Assembly (NCBI RefSeq): GCF_001425905.1
Contig: NZ_LMDY01000014.1
Span: 248,001-312,000, forward strand
Direction: 5' to 3'
Length of the DNA stretch: 64,000 nt
Source of the DNA: Methylibium sp. Root1272
GTDB taxonomy: Bacteria > Pseudomonadota > Gammaproteobacteria > Burkholderiales > Burkholderiaceae_C
Program-made: the position numbers and the translations under genes
The notes under the pieces: model-generated
What the model was told of the DNA's origin: nothing
Database searches by the model: none
Seen by the model: only the letters and a program-made list of their open reading frames with translations
Part shown: positions 17,408 to 28,915 of the stretch, piece by piece
How positions within the stretch are numbered: the first letter of the stretch is position 1
How the letters are laid out: the number at the start of each line of letters is the position of its first letter

Positions 17408-19066
17408 CTATTCGATCGCCTGCGTCGAGCGGGCCCGCTCACGCAGCTGGAATTTCTGGATCTTCCCGGTCGAGGTCTTGGGGATGGGCTCGAAGCGCAC
17501 CGCCTTCGGCGCCTTGTAGCCGGCCAGCAGCGACTTGCAGTGCGCGATCAGCTCGGCACTGCTCACCTCCGCGCCGGGCTTGAGCTCCACGTAGGCGATC
17601 GGCGTCTCGCCCCACTTCGGATCGGGCTGGGCGACCACCGCGCAGGCCATCACCGCCGGGTGGCGGTAGAGCGCGTCCTCGACCTCGATGGAACTGATGT
17701 TCTCGCCGCCGGAAATGATGATGTCCTTGCTGCGGTCCTTGATCTTCGCGTAGCGGTCCGGCTCCATCACCGCCAGATCGCCGGTGTGGAACCAGCCGCC
17801 GGCGAAGGCAGCCGTGCTGGCCTTGGCGTTCTTCAGGTAGCCCTTCATCACGATGTTGCCGCGGAACATGATCTCGCCCATGGTCTGGCCGTCGGCCGGC
17901 GTCTCGGCCATCGTCTCGGGGTCCAGCACCGTCATGCCCTCCTGCAGCGCGTAGCGCACGCCCTGGCGGCCGTTGAGCCGAGTCTGCTCGGACAGGCTCT
18001 CGCCCGCCCAGCTGGCACGCTTGACGGCCACCGCGGCCGGGCCGTAGACCTCGGTGAGGCCGTAGACATGGGTGATGTCGAAGCCGAGCTTCGCCATGCC
18101 CTCGATCATCGCCGCCGGCGGCGCGGCACCGGCCACCATGCCGCGCACCTTCTGCGTGATGCCGGCGCGCAGCGCCTCCGGCGCCGCGATCAGCAGGTTG
18201 TGCACGATCGGGGCGGCGCAGTAGTGATCGACGCGGTGCTCGCGCATCGCGCCCAGGATGCTGGGCGCATCGACCCGGCGCAGGCACACATGCGTGCCCC
18301 CCAGCATCGCGATCGTCCACGGGAAGCACCAGCCGTTGCAGTGGAACATCGGCAGCGTCCACAGATAGGTCGGGAAGTGCGGCATGGTCCAGGTGGCCGC
18401 GTTGCTCACCGCGTTCAGGTAGGCGCCGCGGTGGTGGGTCACCACGCCCTTGGGGTCGCCGGTGGTACCCGAGGTGTAGCTGACGGCGATCGCGTCCCAT
18501 TCGTCGGCCGGGCCATCGAGCCGCGCTAGCGGCGCGTGGGTGGCCAGCAGCGCCTCGTACTCGTGCGTGCCGAGCCTGTCGCCCGGACCGGTGTACTCGC
18601 TGTCGCAGACGTCGATGACGATCGGAGAACGGCCGTGCTCGCTGCGCAGCAGCCGCAGCGCCTCGGCGATGGTCGGCGCGAACTCGCGATCGGTGATCAG
18701 CACCTGGGCCTCGCAGTGGTTCATCTGCCAGGCCAGCAGCGCGGCGTCGAGCCGGGTGTTCAGCGTGTTCAGCACCGCGTTCAGCGCCGGCACCGCGTAG
18801 TGCGCCTCCACCATCTCCGGCGTGTTGGGCAGCATCACGCTGACGGTGCTGCCGCGCGCGACGCCGAGCGAACGCAGCGCGGCCGCCAGGCGCGCCGAGC
18901 GCTCGCGCGTCTGCGCCCAGGTGGTGCGGCGCGCGCCGTGCACGACCGCCGGCAGATCGCCGAACACCTCGGCGCTGCGTTCGACAAAACTGACGGGCGA
19001 GAGCGCGACGAAGTTCGCCGCGGTCTTGTCCAGCCCCTGTTCGTAGATGCTGATGCTGCTGCTCAT
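17408..19066 (-). CDS. Acyl-CoA synthetase (AMP-forming)
   Basis: A 552-residue adenylate-forming enzyme that activates a carboxylic acid with ATP and CoA. It shows the AMP-binding motif YTSGTTGDPKGV, the A5-type YGLTEVYGP, and GWFHTGDLAV, and ends with the acyl-transfer lysine region PKTSTGKIQK. It most resembles medium-chain fatty acyl-CoA and methylmercaptopropionyl-CoA ligases; the substrate cannot be settled from sequence. The ATG at 19066 follows GAGGAGAC. The frame stays open far upstream into the neighbouring gene, but the protein family begins here. It precedes an enoyl-CoA hydratase gene, suggesting one catabolic route. Confidence 0.93.
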   Translation of the reverse strand: MSSSISIYEQGLDKTAANFVALSPVSFVERSAEVFGDLPAVVHGARRTTWAQTRERSARLAAALRSLGVARGSTVSVMLPNTPEMVEAHYAVPALNAVLNTLNTRLDAALLAWQMNHCEAQVLITDREFAPTIAEALRLLRSEHGRSPIVIDVCDSEYTGPGDRLGTHEYEALLATHAPLARLDGPADEWDAIAVSYTSGTTGDPKGVVTHHRGAYLNAVSNAATWTMPHFPTYLWTLPMFHCNGWCFPWTIAMLGGTHVCLRRVDAPSILGAMREHRVDHYCAAPIVHNLLIAAPEALRAGITQKVRGMVAGAAPPAAMIEGMAKLGFDITHVYGLTEVYGPAAVAVKRASWAGESLSEQTRLNGRQGVRYALQEGMTVLDPETMAETPADGQTMGEIMFRGNIVMKGYLKNAKASTAAFAGGWFHTGDLAVMEPDRYAKIKDRSKDIIISGGENISSIEVEDALYRHPAVMACAVVAQPDPKWGETPIAYVELKPGAEVSSAELIAHCKSLLAGYKAPKAVRFEPIPKTSTGKIQKFQLRERARSTQAIE

Positions 19067-19161
19067 CGGATGTCTCCTCGTGCCGTCGCCGGGGCGACAG
19101 GTCCGCTCGTGCGGCGGATCGGAAAGACTATCCCACAGCCGGCGTGCCGCCGGCAGCGCGG

Positions 19162-21375
19162 TCAACCCGGAATCGTGTCGGCCAGCGTCGAGTCGGAAAA
19201 CGGCACCGCGTGCTGCTCGCCGCGGTGGCGCGCCCAGTACGAGATGTCGTCGGCCGCCATCGGCTTGGCGTACAGGAAGCCCTGCAGCTGGTCGCAGCCC
19301 ATCTCGGCCAGCAGGTCGCGCTGGTCGGCGTCCTCCACCCCCTCGGCCACCACCTGCATGCCCAGCGCATGGGCCAGGCGGATCACCGCATCGACCACCG
19401 CGCGGGCGTCGCTGCTGCCGGCCAGGTCGCGGATGAAGCTGCGGTCGATCTTGAGCTGACGCGCGCGCAGCTGGCGCAGATAGCTGAGGCTGGAGTAGCC
19501 GGTACCGAAGTCGTCGATCGACAGCTGCACGCCGATGCCCAGCAGGCCGTCGATCGCGCGCTGGGTGACGCGGGTGTCCTCCATCGCGACCGACTCGGTG
19601 ATCTCGCAGATCAGCTGCGAGGCCTCGACCCGGTGCAGCGCCAGCGCGTCGGCCACCCGCTCCGTCAGATCGGCCTGCATGAGCTGGTGCGCCGACAGGT
19701 TGATCGCCACGCGCATGTGCAGGCCCTCGTCGGCCCAGGCGTGCAGCTGGCGGCAGGCTTCGTCGATGACCCAGGCACCCAGCGTGTTGATCAACCCGAA
19801 GCGCTCGGCCACCGGAATGAAGCTCATCGGGCTCACCATGCCGCGCAGCGGGTGACGCCAGCGCATCAGCGCCTCGACGCCGCGGATCGTGTCGGTGCGC
19901 AGGTCGACCTTGGGCTGGTAGTGCAGTTGCAGCTCGCCGCGCTCCATCGCGCCGACGAGGTCGTTGTAGAGCGCCACCTGCTGGTCGGCGCCCTGGTTCA
20001 TCGCCGATTCGTAGACGGCGTAGGTACTGCCGCCGCCGCGCTTGGCCTCGTACATCGCGGCATCGGCATGCGCGATGAGGCGCCTGGCGTCGCCGGCCTC
20101 GGGGTACATCGCCACGCCGATCGAGCACGACAGGTGGACCTGCTGACCGACCACGACGAGCGGCTCGCCCATGCTGGCCAGGGCCCGCTTCGCGACGTGG
20201 ATGCAATCGCCCGCGCCGCTCACGTCCTCGACCAGCACGATGAACTCGTCGCCGCCCAGGCGGGCCAGCGTGTCGGCCGCACGCACCGCCTCGCGCAGGC
20301 GCACGGCCACCGCCTGCAGCACCAGGTCGCCGTGGGCATGACCATAGGAGTCGTTGATCGGCTTGAAGCCATCGAGGTCGATGAACAGCACCGCCAGGCC
20401 CACCGAAGCCGGTGGAGTCGGCAGGTCGCGCAGCCGTTCGATGCGTGCGACCGCCTGGTTCAGGCGCGACTCGAAGTAGCTGCGGTTGGGCAGGCCCGTC
20501 AGCGCGTCCTGGTAGGCCAGCCGGCTCAGTTCGTCGTTGGCCGACTGCAGGCGCTCGTTGGCTTGCTGCAACGACTGCGACAGACCGTCCGCGGTGGCGT
20601 GCATGCGCCGGTCGAACACCGAGGTCACCAGCGTGATCGTCAGCATCAGCACGGTGGCCACGCTGACGATCAGCACCAGCGAGTCGCCGTTGAGGCCATC
20701 CAGGCTCAGGCAGGCGCTGCCCTCGGGGAAGCCTGCGGCGGCCATGCCGCTGTAGTGCATGCCGCTGATCGCCAGGCCCATGACCATCGCCGCGGCGCCC
20801 TGGTAGGCCAGCGCCGACCACCCGGCATGACGGCGCATCCAGAAGAAGATCTGCAGGGCTGCGGCGGACGCGACCACCGCGATCAACCCGGACGCCGCCA
20901 CCCAGCGTGCATCCCATTGGATGCCCGGCGCCATCTCCAGTGCGGCCATGCCCACGTAGTGCATCGCCATGATGCCGACGCCCATCGCCAGCGCCCCGCA
21001 CACGTGCAGGCTGCGCGACAGCTGCTCCCGCCCCGCGATGCCCAGTGCCACCAGAGAGACCAGCAGCGCCACGCCCCAGGAGAGCAGCGTGGTCGAGACC
21101 CGGTAGCCGAGCGGGATCGTCAGGCTGAAGGCCTGCATGCCGACGAAGTGCATCGACCAGATGCCGCTGCCCATGACCAGGGCGCCGCCGACGCACCAGC
21201 ACATCGACAGCACGCGGTCGGCGCTGCGCACGCGCTTGGCCAGTTCGAGCGTGACGAACGAAGCCAGGATCGCGACAGCGATGGACAGCACGACCACGCG
21301 GGGGTCGTACAGGGGCTGGAGCAAGGACACGCGGGCAGTTCCTGTCGGGCCGTTCGCCGGCCCCTGGCGGAGCAC
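19162..21375 (-). CDS. MHYT-GGDEF-EAL cyclic-di-GMP enzyme
   Basis: The protein (737 residues from the GTG at 21375; a GTG at about 21330 is an alternative) has a seven-helix MHYT sensor with the three repeats MHFVGM, MHYVGM and MHYSGM, proposed in this family to bind copper and sense diatomic gases. It is followed by a diguanylate cyclase domain with an intact GGDEF signature and the inhibitory site RAAD five residues before it. The C-terminal EAL domain keeps EAL (GVEALMRW), the metal-binding DDFGTGYSSL and KIDRSF. Both activities look intact, so direction would be set by the sensor. It is divergent from the glycine operon and is probably independent. Confidence 0.95.
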   Translation of the reverse strand: MLRQGPANGPTGTARVSLLQPLYDPRVVVLSIAVAILASFVTLELAKRVRSADRVLSMCWCVGGALVMGSGIWSMHFVGMQAFSLTIPLGYRVSTTLLSWGVALLVSLVALGIAGREQLSRSLHVCGALAMGVGIMAMHYVGMAALEMAPGIQWDARWVAASGLIAVVASAAALQIFFWMRRHAGWSALAYQGAAAMVMGLAISGMHYSGMAAAGFPEGSACLSLDGLNGDSLVLIVSVATVLMLTITLVTSVFDRRMHATADGLSQSLQQANERLQSANDELSRLAYQDALTGLPNRSYFESRLNQAVARIERLRDLPTPPASVGLAVLFIDLDGFKPINDSYGHAHGDLVLQAVAVRLREAVRAADTLARLGGDEFIVLVEDVSGAGDCIHVAKRALASMGEPLVVVGQQVHLSCSIGVAMYPEAGDARRLIAHADAAMYEAKRGGGSTYAVYESAMNQGADQQVALYNDLVGAMERGELQLHYQPKVDLRTDTIRGVEALMRWRHPLRGMVSPMSFIPVAERFGLINTLGAWVIDEACRQLHAWADEGLHMRVAINLSAHQLMQADLTERVADALALHRVEASQLICEITESVAMEDTRVTQRAIDGLLGIGVQLSIDDFGTGYSSLSYLRQLRARQLKIDRSFIRDLAGSSDARAVVDAVIRLAHALGMQVVAEGVEDADQRDLLAEMGCDQLQGFLYAKPMAADDISYWARHRGEQHAVPFSDSTLADTIPG

Positions 21376-21486
21376 GCCGGGCGTGCATCGGTGGAGGTAT
21401 CGGCGCGCCTGGTACGGACTTGAGCCTTCGGCCGCGGCGACGCGGGCGTCGGGGCCGTGCGCAGGTCACGCCGGTGGTGCCTTCGT

Positions 21487-21515
21487 GCGTCAATAGGAGA
21501 TCGTGTGCATATAAT
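21487..21515 (+). promoter_or_regulatory. Promoter of the glycine operon
   Basis: A perfect -10 hexamer, TATAAT, sits at 21510-21515. With a 17-base spacer the -35 region is 21487-21492 (GCGTCA, 3 of 6 consensus bases). Transcription would start near 21522, immediately before the first riboswitch aptamer, which begins at about 21523. The exact fit supports this as the gcv promoter. Confidence 0.7.
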
Positions 21516-21522
21516 TGCCGCC

Positions 21523-21609
21523 GTCAGGAGAGCGTTGCCGTCAGGTCATCGACGGCAGCCGCCGAAGGCGCAGAGGACAACCCTCGAACGCTCAGGCAAA
21601 AGGACTGAC
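21523..21609 (+). promoter_or_regulatory. Glycine riboswitch, aptamer 1
   Basis: The segment opens with GGAGAGC and closes with GCTCAGGCAAAAGGAC, the conserved ends of the gcvT-type glycine aptamer, and has CCGAAGGCGCA in the middle. The outer P1 stem pairs GTCAG (21523-21527) with CTGAC (21605-21609). It is the first of two tandem aptamers in the leader of gcvT. Confidence 0.9.
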
Positions 21610-21631
21610 GAACGCCTCCCAGTGGAGGCGT

Positions 21632-21738
21632 CCTCACTGGAGAGAGGCTGCACCCGGTGCAGTCCACCGAAGGGGCAAGCGGGTCGAGGTGGGACACACC
21701 GGGACCGGCCAATCTCTCAGGTAAAGCGGACAGCGAGG
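21632..21738 (+). promoter_or_regulatory. Glycine riboswitch, aptamer 2
   Basis: The second aptamer has TGGAGAGAGG at its 5' side, CACCGAAGGGGCAAG in the centre and ATCTCTCAGGTAAAGCGGAC at its 3' side. P1 pairs CCTCACTG with CAGCGAGG, with one A-C mismatch. The two aptamers are 22 bases apart, the usual tandem arrangement, and the gcvT ATG follows 49 bases downstream. Confidence 0.92.
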
Positions 21739-21745
21739 GCAGGCC

Positions 21746-21763
21746 ATCACCGGAGCCGGTGGT
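21746..21763 (+). promoter_or_regulatory. Hairpin in the riboswitch expression platform
   Basis: Directly after aptamer 2, CACCGG and CCGGTG (21748-21753/21756-21761) form a compact hairpin between the aptamer and the gcvT ribosome binding site. It may take part in the switch, for example by competing with ribosome binding. There is no long T-run, so control of translation seems more likely than termination. Confidence 0.35.
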
Positions 21764-21787
21764 TTCCTTCATGCCCTTGGAGTCGAG

Positions 21788-22933
21788 ATGTCCGCACTTG
21801 CCGGCAGCCCTGCTGCCCCCCTGCTCACCACGCCCCTGCACGCGCTCCACCGCGAACTCGGCGCCAAGATGGTGCCCTTCGCCGGTTACGACATGCCGGT
21901 CAACTATCCGCGCGGCATCCTGGCCGAACACCGCCAGTGCCGCGATGCCGCCGCGCTTTTCGACGTGTCGCACATGGGCCAGATCCGGCTGGTCGCCGAC
22001 GACCTGCAACAGGCCGCGCTCGCGCTAGAGACCCTGGTGCCGATGGACGTTCTCGGCCTCGGCGTCGGCAAGCAGCGCTACGCCTACTTCACGAACGCCG
22101 GCGGCGGCCTGCTCGACGACCTGATGGTCACCCGGCGCGAGAACGACCTGCTGCTGATCGTCAACGCCGCCTGCAAGGACGCCGACCTGCGCCACCTGCA
22201 GACGCACATCGGCCACCGCTGCACGGTGCAGCCCCTGCCCGAGCGCGCGCTGCTGGCCCTGCAGGGGCCGAAGGCGGCCACGGCGCTGGCGCGCCTGAAC
22301 CCCGGCGTGAGTGCCCTCACCTTCATGACGGGCGGCGCCTTCACGCTGGTCGGCGCCGGCTGCTACCTCACCCGCTCCGGCTACACCGGCGAGGACGGCT
22401 TCGAGATCTCGGTGCCGGCCACCCATGCCGAGGCCTTGGCGCGCGAGCTGCTCGCGCAGCCCGAGGTCGCGCCGGCCGGCCTGGGCGCGCGCGACACGCT
22501 GCGTCTCGAAGCCGGGCTGTGCCTCTACGGTCATGACATCCACGCCACCATCACGCCGATCGAGGCCGGTCTGTCCTGGGCGATCCAGAAAGTGCGGCGT
22601 GCCGGTGGCGCGCGGGCCGGCGGCTACCCCGGCTCGGACGTCATCGACGCGCAGCTCGCCGGCGGCGTGAGCAACAAGCGCGTCGGGCTCCTGGGCCTGG
22701 AGCGGGTGCCGGTGCGCGAGGGCACGGAACTCGTCGACGGCCACGGTCACCGGCTCGGCCACGTGACCAGCGGCACCCTCGGCCCGACCGTCAACCAGCC
22801 GATCGCGATGGCCTGCATCGCCAGCAACCACGCCGGCGTCTCGCATGAGGTGTTCGCGGTGGTGCGCGGCAAGAAGCTGCCGATGCGCGTGGTTGCCCTG
22901 CCCTTCACGCCGCACCGCTACGTGCGTGCCTGA
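21788..22933 (+). CDS. gcvT: Aminomethyltransferase (T protein of glycine cleavage)
   Basis: The 381-residue T protein transfers the methylene carbon of glycine from the lipoylated H protein to tetrahydrofolate, releasing ammonia. Family segments are FAGYDMPVNYPRGILAEH, FDVSHMGQIRL, YTGEDGFEIS and GLGARDTLRLEAG. Length is normal. The ATG at 21788 follows a GGAG. It is first in the riboswitch-controlled operon, ahead of gcvH (75-base gap) and gcvP. Confidence 0.97.
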   Translation: MSALAGSPAAPLLTTPLHALHRELGAKMVPFAGYDMPVNYPRGILAEHRQCRDAAALFDVSHMGQIRLVADDLQQAALALETLVPMDVLGLGVGKQRYAYFTNAGGGLLDDLMVTRRENDLLLIVNAACKDADLRHLQTHIGHRCTVQPLPERALLALQGPKAATALARLNPGVSALTFMTGGAFTLVGAGCYLTRSGYTGEDGFEISVPATHAEALARELLAQPEVAPAGLGARDTLRLEAGLCLYGHDIHATITPIEAGLSWAIQKVRRAGGARAGGYPGSDVIDAQLAGGVSNKRVGLLGLERVPVREGTELVDGHGHRLGHVTSGTLGPTVNQPIAMACIASNHAGVSHEVFAVVRGKKLPMRVVALPFTPHRYVRA

Positions 22934-23008
22934 CACTCCAGTTTCGTCCTTCTTCCTCAACCTTCCGGCCGACCCTCGAGGCGAGCCAACCATCCTTCAG
23001 GAGCTCTC

Positions 23009-23383
23009 ATGACCACCAAGTTCACGACCGATCACGAGTGGATCAACATCGAGGATCACGACGCCGCCGTCGTGGGCATCACGCTGCATGCGCAGGATGC
23101 GCTGGGCGACGTGGTGTTCGTCGACCTGCCGGCCGTCGGCACGACCTACAAGAAGGGCGAGGTCGCCGGCGTCGTGGAGTCCGTCAAGGCAGCGGCCGAC
23201 CTGTACATGCCGGTCAGCGGCGAGGTGGTCGAGGTCAACGAGGCGCTGCGCGGCGACCCGGCACTGGCCAACAGCGACCCGCTGGGCGAAGGCTGGTTCT
23301 TCAAGGTCAAGATCGCCGACATGACCGAGTTCGACCAGCTGATGGACGCGCCCGGCTACGACGCGCTGCTGAAGACGCTCTGA
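23009..23383 (+). CDS. gcvH: Glycine cleavage system H protein
   Basis: This 124-residue lipoyl-carrier protein shuttles the aminomethyl group between the P, T and L proteins. The lipoylated lysine is Lys60 in GVVESVKAA, and the family start [20 protein letters not shown] is clear. AGGAG precedes the ATG. It lies between gcvT and gcvP in the glycine operon. No L protein (dihydrolipoyl dehydrogenase) gene is in the window; that subunit is shared with other complexes and is usually encoded elsewhere. Confidence 0.97.
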   Translation: MTTKFTTDHEWINIEDHDAAVVGITLHAQDALGDVVFVDLPAVGTTYKKGEVAGVVESVKAAADLYMPVSGEVVEVNEALRGDPALANSDPLGEGWFFKVKIADMTEFDQLMDAPGYDALLKTL

Positions 23384-23402
23384 ACCCGTTCCCGCCTTCC
23401 CC

Positions 23403-23445
23403 GCACCCCCGCACCCCCGCACCCCCGGTCCACCGATCCACCGAT
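23403..23445 (+). repeat. Short tandem repeats between gcvH and gcvP
   Basis: The unit GCACCCCC occurs three times in a row (23403-23426), followed by two copies of CCACCGAT (23430-23445). The stretch is nearly all pyrimidine with C-runs on the plus strand. Such slippage-prone DNA in a spacer may vary in copy number between strains. No coding role is visible. Confidence 0.8.
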
Positions 23446-23465
23446 CCCTTTCGACGGAGCACCCC

Positions 23466-26389
<2,924 letters not shown>

Positions 26390-26393
<4 letters not shown>

Positions 26394-27442
26394 AGGACCA
26401 GTTCGCCAGCGACAACTGGGCCGGCCTGGCGCCGCAGGCGCTGGCCGCCCTGCTGGAAGCGAACGGCAGCGGCCATGCACCGGCCTACGGCGACGATGCC
26501 TGGACGCAGCGCGCCTGCGATGCGGTGCGCCGGGTGTTCGATGCCGACTGCGAGGTCTTCTTCGTCTTCAACGGCACCGCCGCCAATGCGCTGTCGCTGG
26601 CGGCGCTGTGCCGGCCCTACGAGGCGGTGGTGTGCACGCCGCTGGCGCACATCGCGGCCGACGAGTGCAACGCGGTGGGCTTCATGGGCCAGGGCGTCTC
26701 GCTGCTGCCCGGCGACGATGGCTCCGACGCCGCCCGGCGCGCCAAGCTCACGCCCGCGGCGCTGGACGCCGCCGCCCGCAAACGCCGCGACCTGCATGCG
26801 CCGCGTGCCCGCGCGGTGAGCCTGACGCAGGCCACCGAACTGGGCACCCTCTACACGGTCGACGAGTTGCGCGCGCTGACGGCCGCCGCGCGCGAGCTGA
26901 AGCTCAAGGTCCACATGGACGGTGCCCGCTTCGCGAACGCCGTCGCCTCGCTCGGCTGCGCCCCGGCCGATGCGAGCTGGCGCGCCGGCGTCGATGTGCT
27001 GTCCTTCGGCGCCACGAAGAACGGCGCGCCGGTCGGCGAGGCGGTGGTGTTCTTCGACCGCGCGCTGGCCGACGGCTTCGAGTGGCGCGCCAAGCAGGCC
27101 GGCCAGCTGGCCTCGAAGATGCGCGTGCTGACCGCGCCCTGGGTCGGCCTGCTCGAGGGCGGCGCCTGGCTCGCGCACGCAGGCCACGCCAACGCGATGG
27201 CGCAGCGGCTGGCGGCGGCCATCGAAGCGCTGCCCGGCGTTCGTCTGCTGTACACCCCGCAGGCCAACGGCGTGTTCGCCGAGCTGCCGCGCCCCGCGAT
27301 CGAGGCCCTGCGCGCGCAAGGCTGGCGCTTCCATGAGATGCTGCCGAACGGCGGTTGCCGGCTGATGTGTGCCTGGGACACCCAGCCTGAGACCGTCGAC
27401 GCCTTCGCGGCCGATCTGGCCGCGGCTTGCCCGATCGCCTAG
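26390..27442 (+). CDS. ltaE: Low-specificity L-threonine aldolase
   Basis: The 350-residue PLP enzyme splits L-threonine or allo-threonine into glycine and acetaldehyde (or the reverse). The family start is [14 protein letters not shown] and the active-site lysine is Lys210 in [14 protein letters not shown]. Other features are [11 protein letters not shown] and [11 protein letters not shown]. It overlaps gcvP by ATGA and ends 17 bases before the serine deaminase start, so it belongs to the glycine operon and feeds or drains the same glycine pool. The symbol is given by family resemblance. Confidence 0.93.
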
Positions 27443-27459
27443 CCTCACTCCGACACCCG

Positions 27460-28851
27460 ATGGCCGTCTCCGTCTTCGACCTGTTCAAGATCGGCATCGG
27501 TCCGTCGAGCTCGCACACGGTCGGGCCGATGCGGGCGGCCAAGCTGTTCGTGCAGCGCCTGGCCCACGAGGGCCTGTTGGAGCGCACCGCGCGCGTGGTG
27601 TCCGAGCTCTATGGTTCGCTGGGCGCCACCGGCAAGGGCCACGGCTCGGACAAGGCCGTGCTGCTGGGCCTGACCGGCGAGGACCCCGACAGCGTCGATG
27701 TCGACGCCATCCCGGCCCGGCTGGCGGCCTTGCGCGAGCGCCGACGCCTGGCGCTGCTGGGCCAGCACGAAATCGCCTTCGACGAAGCCCGCGACCTGCT
27801 GTTCCGACGCCGCCAGAGCCTGCCCTTCCACCCCAACGGCCTGCGCTTCACCGCCCACGACGCCGACGGCACCGAGCTGGCGAACCGCTGCTATTACTCG
27901 GTCGGCGGCGGCTTCGTGCTCAGCGACGAGGCGGCCGCCGACGGCAGCCGCCAGCAGAAGATCGCGCCCGACACCACCGTACTGCCGCACCCCTACCGCA
28001 GCGGCGACGAACTGCTGCGCCTGACGCGCGAACTCGACTGTTCGATCGCCGAGGTGATGCGCCGCAACGAGCGTCACTGGCGCAGCGACGCCGAGATCGA
28101 CGCCGGTCTGCTGCGCATCTGGCGCGTGATGCAGGCCTGCGTCGAGCGCGGCCTGCGCACCGAGGGCGTGCTGCCCGGCGGCTACCAGGTCAAGCGGCGC
28201 GCCGCCAAGCTCTACCGCGACCTGACGGCCGACCCCGGCGCTGCGCAGAGCGACCCGCTGCAGGTGCTGGACTGGGTCAACCTCTATGCGCTGGCGGTCA
28301 ACGAGGAGAACGCGGCAGGCGGGCGCGTGGTCACCGCACCGACCAATGGCGCCGCCGGCATCGTGCCGGCCGTGTTGCACTACTACGCCCGCTTTGTCCG
28401 GGACGCGAGCGACGCCGGCATCGTCGATTTCCTGCTCACCGCCGCCGCGATCGGCATCCTCTACAAGGAGAACGCCTCGATCTCCGGCGCCGAGGTCGGC
28501 TGCCAGGGCGAAGTGGGCGTGGCCTGCTCGATGGCCGCCGGCGCGCTGTGCGCGGTGCTGGGCGGCACGCCGGCGCAGGTGGAGAACGCCGCCGAGATCG
28601 GCATGGAGCACCACCTGGGCCTGACCTGCGACCCGGTGGGCGGCCTGGTGCAGATCCCGTGCATCGAGCGCAACGCCATCGCCTCGGTCAAGGCCATCAA
28701 CGCGGCGCGCATGGCGCTGCGCGGCGACGGCACCCACCACGTGAGCCTCGACCAGGTCATCAAGACCATGCGCGAGACCGGCGCGGACATGCAGACCAAG
28801 TACAAGGAAACCGCGCGCGGCGGGCTCGCGGTCAACATCGTCGAGTGCTGA
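27460..28851 (+). CDS. sdaA: L-serine ammonia-lyase (iron-sulfur type)
   Basis: The 463-residue single-chain enzyme deaminates L-serine to pyruvate and ammonia with a [4Fe-4S] cluster. The N-terminal domain shows [18 protein letters not shown]; the catalytic domain has [17 protein letters not shown] and [18 protein letters not shown], which carry the cluster cysteines. The ATG at 27460 matches the family start ([11 protein letters not shown]); a frame extension to 27427 overlaps ltaE and is unlikely. Position after gcvP and ltaE links serine breakdown to glycine metabolism. Confidence 0.96.
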   Translation: MAVSVFDLFKIGIGPSSSHTVGPMRAAKLFVQRLAHEGLLERTARVVSELYGSLGATGKGHGSDKAVLLGLTGEDPDSVDVDAIPARLAALRERRRLALLGQHEIAFDEARDLLFRRRQSLPFHPNGLRFTAHDADGTELANRCYYSVGGGFVLSDEAAADGSRQQKIAPDTTVLPHPYRSGDELLRLTRELDCSIAEVMRRNERHWRSDAEIDAGLLRIWRVMQACVERGLRTEGVLPGGYQVKRRAAKLYRDLTADPGAAQSDPLQVLDWVNLYALAVNEENAAGGRVVTAPTNGAAGIVPAVLHYYARFVRDASDAGIVDFLLTAAAIGILYKENASISGAEVGCQGEVGVACSMAAGALCAVLGGTPAQVENAAEIGMEHHLGLTCDPVGGLVQIPCIERNAIASVKAINAARMALRGDGTHHVSLDQVIKTMRETGADMQTKYKETARGGLAVNIVEC

Positions 28852-28854
28852 ACT

Positions 28855-28900
28855 GGGGGCGCGCCGGCGCGCCGGCCTTTGTAGACTGATCCGCGCCCCC
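28855..28900 (+). terminator. Hairpin after sdaA
   Basis: GGGGGCGCG (28855-28863) pairs with CGCGCCCCC (28892-28900), enclosing the self-complementary GGCGCGCC. It begins four bases after the sdaA stop. A short CCTTTG lies inside the loop and no T-run follows, so termination efficiency is uncertain. The tldD-like gene begins 15 bases later. Confidence 0.4.
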
Positions 28901-28915
28901 TTGCCCCCGCCCCAG

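Noticed and set aside
16793-18529. Long plus-strand frame across the enoyl-CoA hydratase and acyl-CoA synthetase genes
   Set aside because: Both minus-strand proteins are unmistakable, and the plus-strand translation has no recognisable domain.
17408-21493. A single 1361-codon minus-strand frame joining the acyl-CoA synthetase with the region of the GGDEF-EAL gene
   Set aside because: Only the part from 19066 downward reads as acyl-CoA synthetase, with its own ribosome binding site. The upstream part is an out-of-frame shadow of the c-di-GMP gene, so there is no fusion.
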